Assembly: GCA_938045215.1 (NCBI GenBank)
Contig: CALINF010000009.1
Location: 1 to 6,211 of the forward strand
Length of the DNA stretch: 6,211 nucleotides
Direction: 5' to 3'
Origin: an uncultured Halieaceae bacterium
GTDB taxonomy: Bacteria > Pseudomonadota > Gammaproteobacteria > Pseudomonadales > Halieaceae
Part shown: positions 6,163 to 6,211 of the stretch, piece by piece
Layout of the letters: every line of letters begins with the position of its first letter
Position numbering within the stretch: the first letter of the stretch is position 1
The notes under the pieces: generated by a model
What the model saw: the letters and a program-made list of their open reading frames with translations, nothing else
What the model was told of the DNA's origin: nothing
Database searches by the model: none
Program-made: the position numbers and the translations under genes

Positions 6163-6211
6163 ATGACCTCTAACCTCACCGCGCTACTCATTGTTTACTG
6201 CCTGTGCATTG
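6163..6211 (+). CDS. Possible start of a downstream gene with a hydrophobic N-terminus (cut by window edge)
   Basis: An ATG one base after the proB stop (TGATATG) opens a frame of 16 codons to the window end, reading MTSNLTALLIVYCLCI. The run of L, I, V and C after a polar start resembles a signal peptide or membrane anchor. Ribosome site is weak (GGTGTG within the end of proB). In Pseudomonas, as I recall, a small conserved gene follows proB, which would fit, but the fragment is too short to name and could be chance. Confidence 0.35.
   Translation, partial: MTSNLTALLIVYCLCI

Overview
This window looks like core chromosome of a gammaproteobacterium with moderately high GC (high 50s by eye, not counted). 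The evidence is the ispB gene divergent from rplU-rpmA-obgE-proB, an order I recall from Pseudomonas and relatives (E. coli shares the ispB/rplU-rpmA-obgE part), together with proteins that align closely by memory with gammaproteobacterial homologues. A free-living, possibly marine lineage is plausible, but nothing here fixes the genus. I see no mobile element, phage gene, CRISPR array, tRNA or rRNA, and no defence or toxin module.

Layout: (1) bases 1-208 hold the 3' end of a CpsG/ManB-type phosphomannomutase on the + strand. (2) After a 35-base convergent gap with no clear terminator comes pgi (glucose-6-phosphate isomerase) on the - strand, 244-1881. (3) ispB (octaprenyl diphosphate synthase), 1895-2857 on the - strand, lies 13 bases upstream of pgi, so the two probably form an ispB-pgi operon. 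(4) The 303-base divergent region 2858-3160 holds a TTGACA-18-TAGCAT promoter reading into ispB and a TTGCCG-17-TAAAAT promoter reading into rplU. It also holds a leader of about 125 bases for rplU with a 9-base direct repeat and a small terminator-like hairpin. (5) rplU (L21) and rpmA (L27) follow, tightly coupled. (6) A strong intrinsic terminator sits at 3765-3797. (7) obgE and proB follow, 8 bases apart, and a new reading frame may begin one base after proB and run off the edge.

How the genes work together: rplU, rpmA and obgE form a ribosome module (two 50S proteins and a 50S-assembly GTPase), with proB (first step of proline synthesis) as a co-transcribed passenger. IspB supplies the ubiquinone side chain. 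Pgi and the phosphomannomutase both serve the hexose-phosphate pool that feeds nucleotide sugars, so the left side probably borders a sugar-precursor region.

I found no undescribed system. The points most worth a second look are regulatory: the possible attenuator in the rplU leader, the terminator that leaves no room for a promoter before obgE, and the linkage of pgi to ispB. A substitution in a usually conserved Pgi motif is also worth checking.
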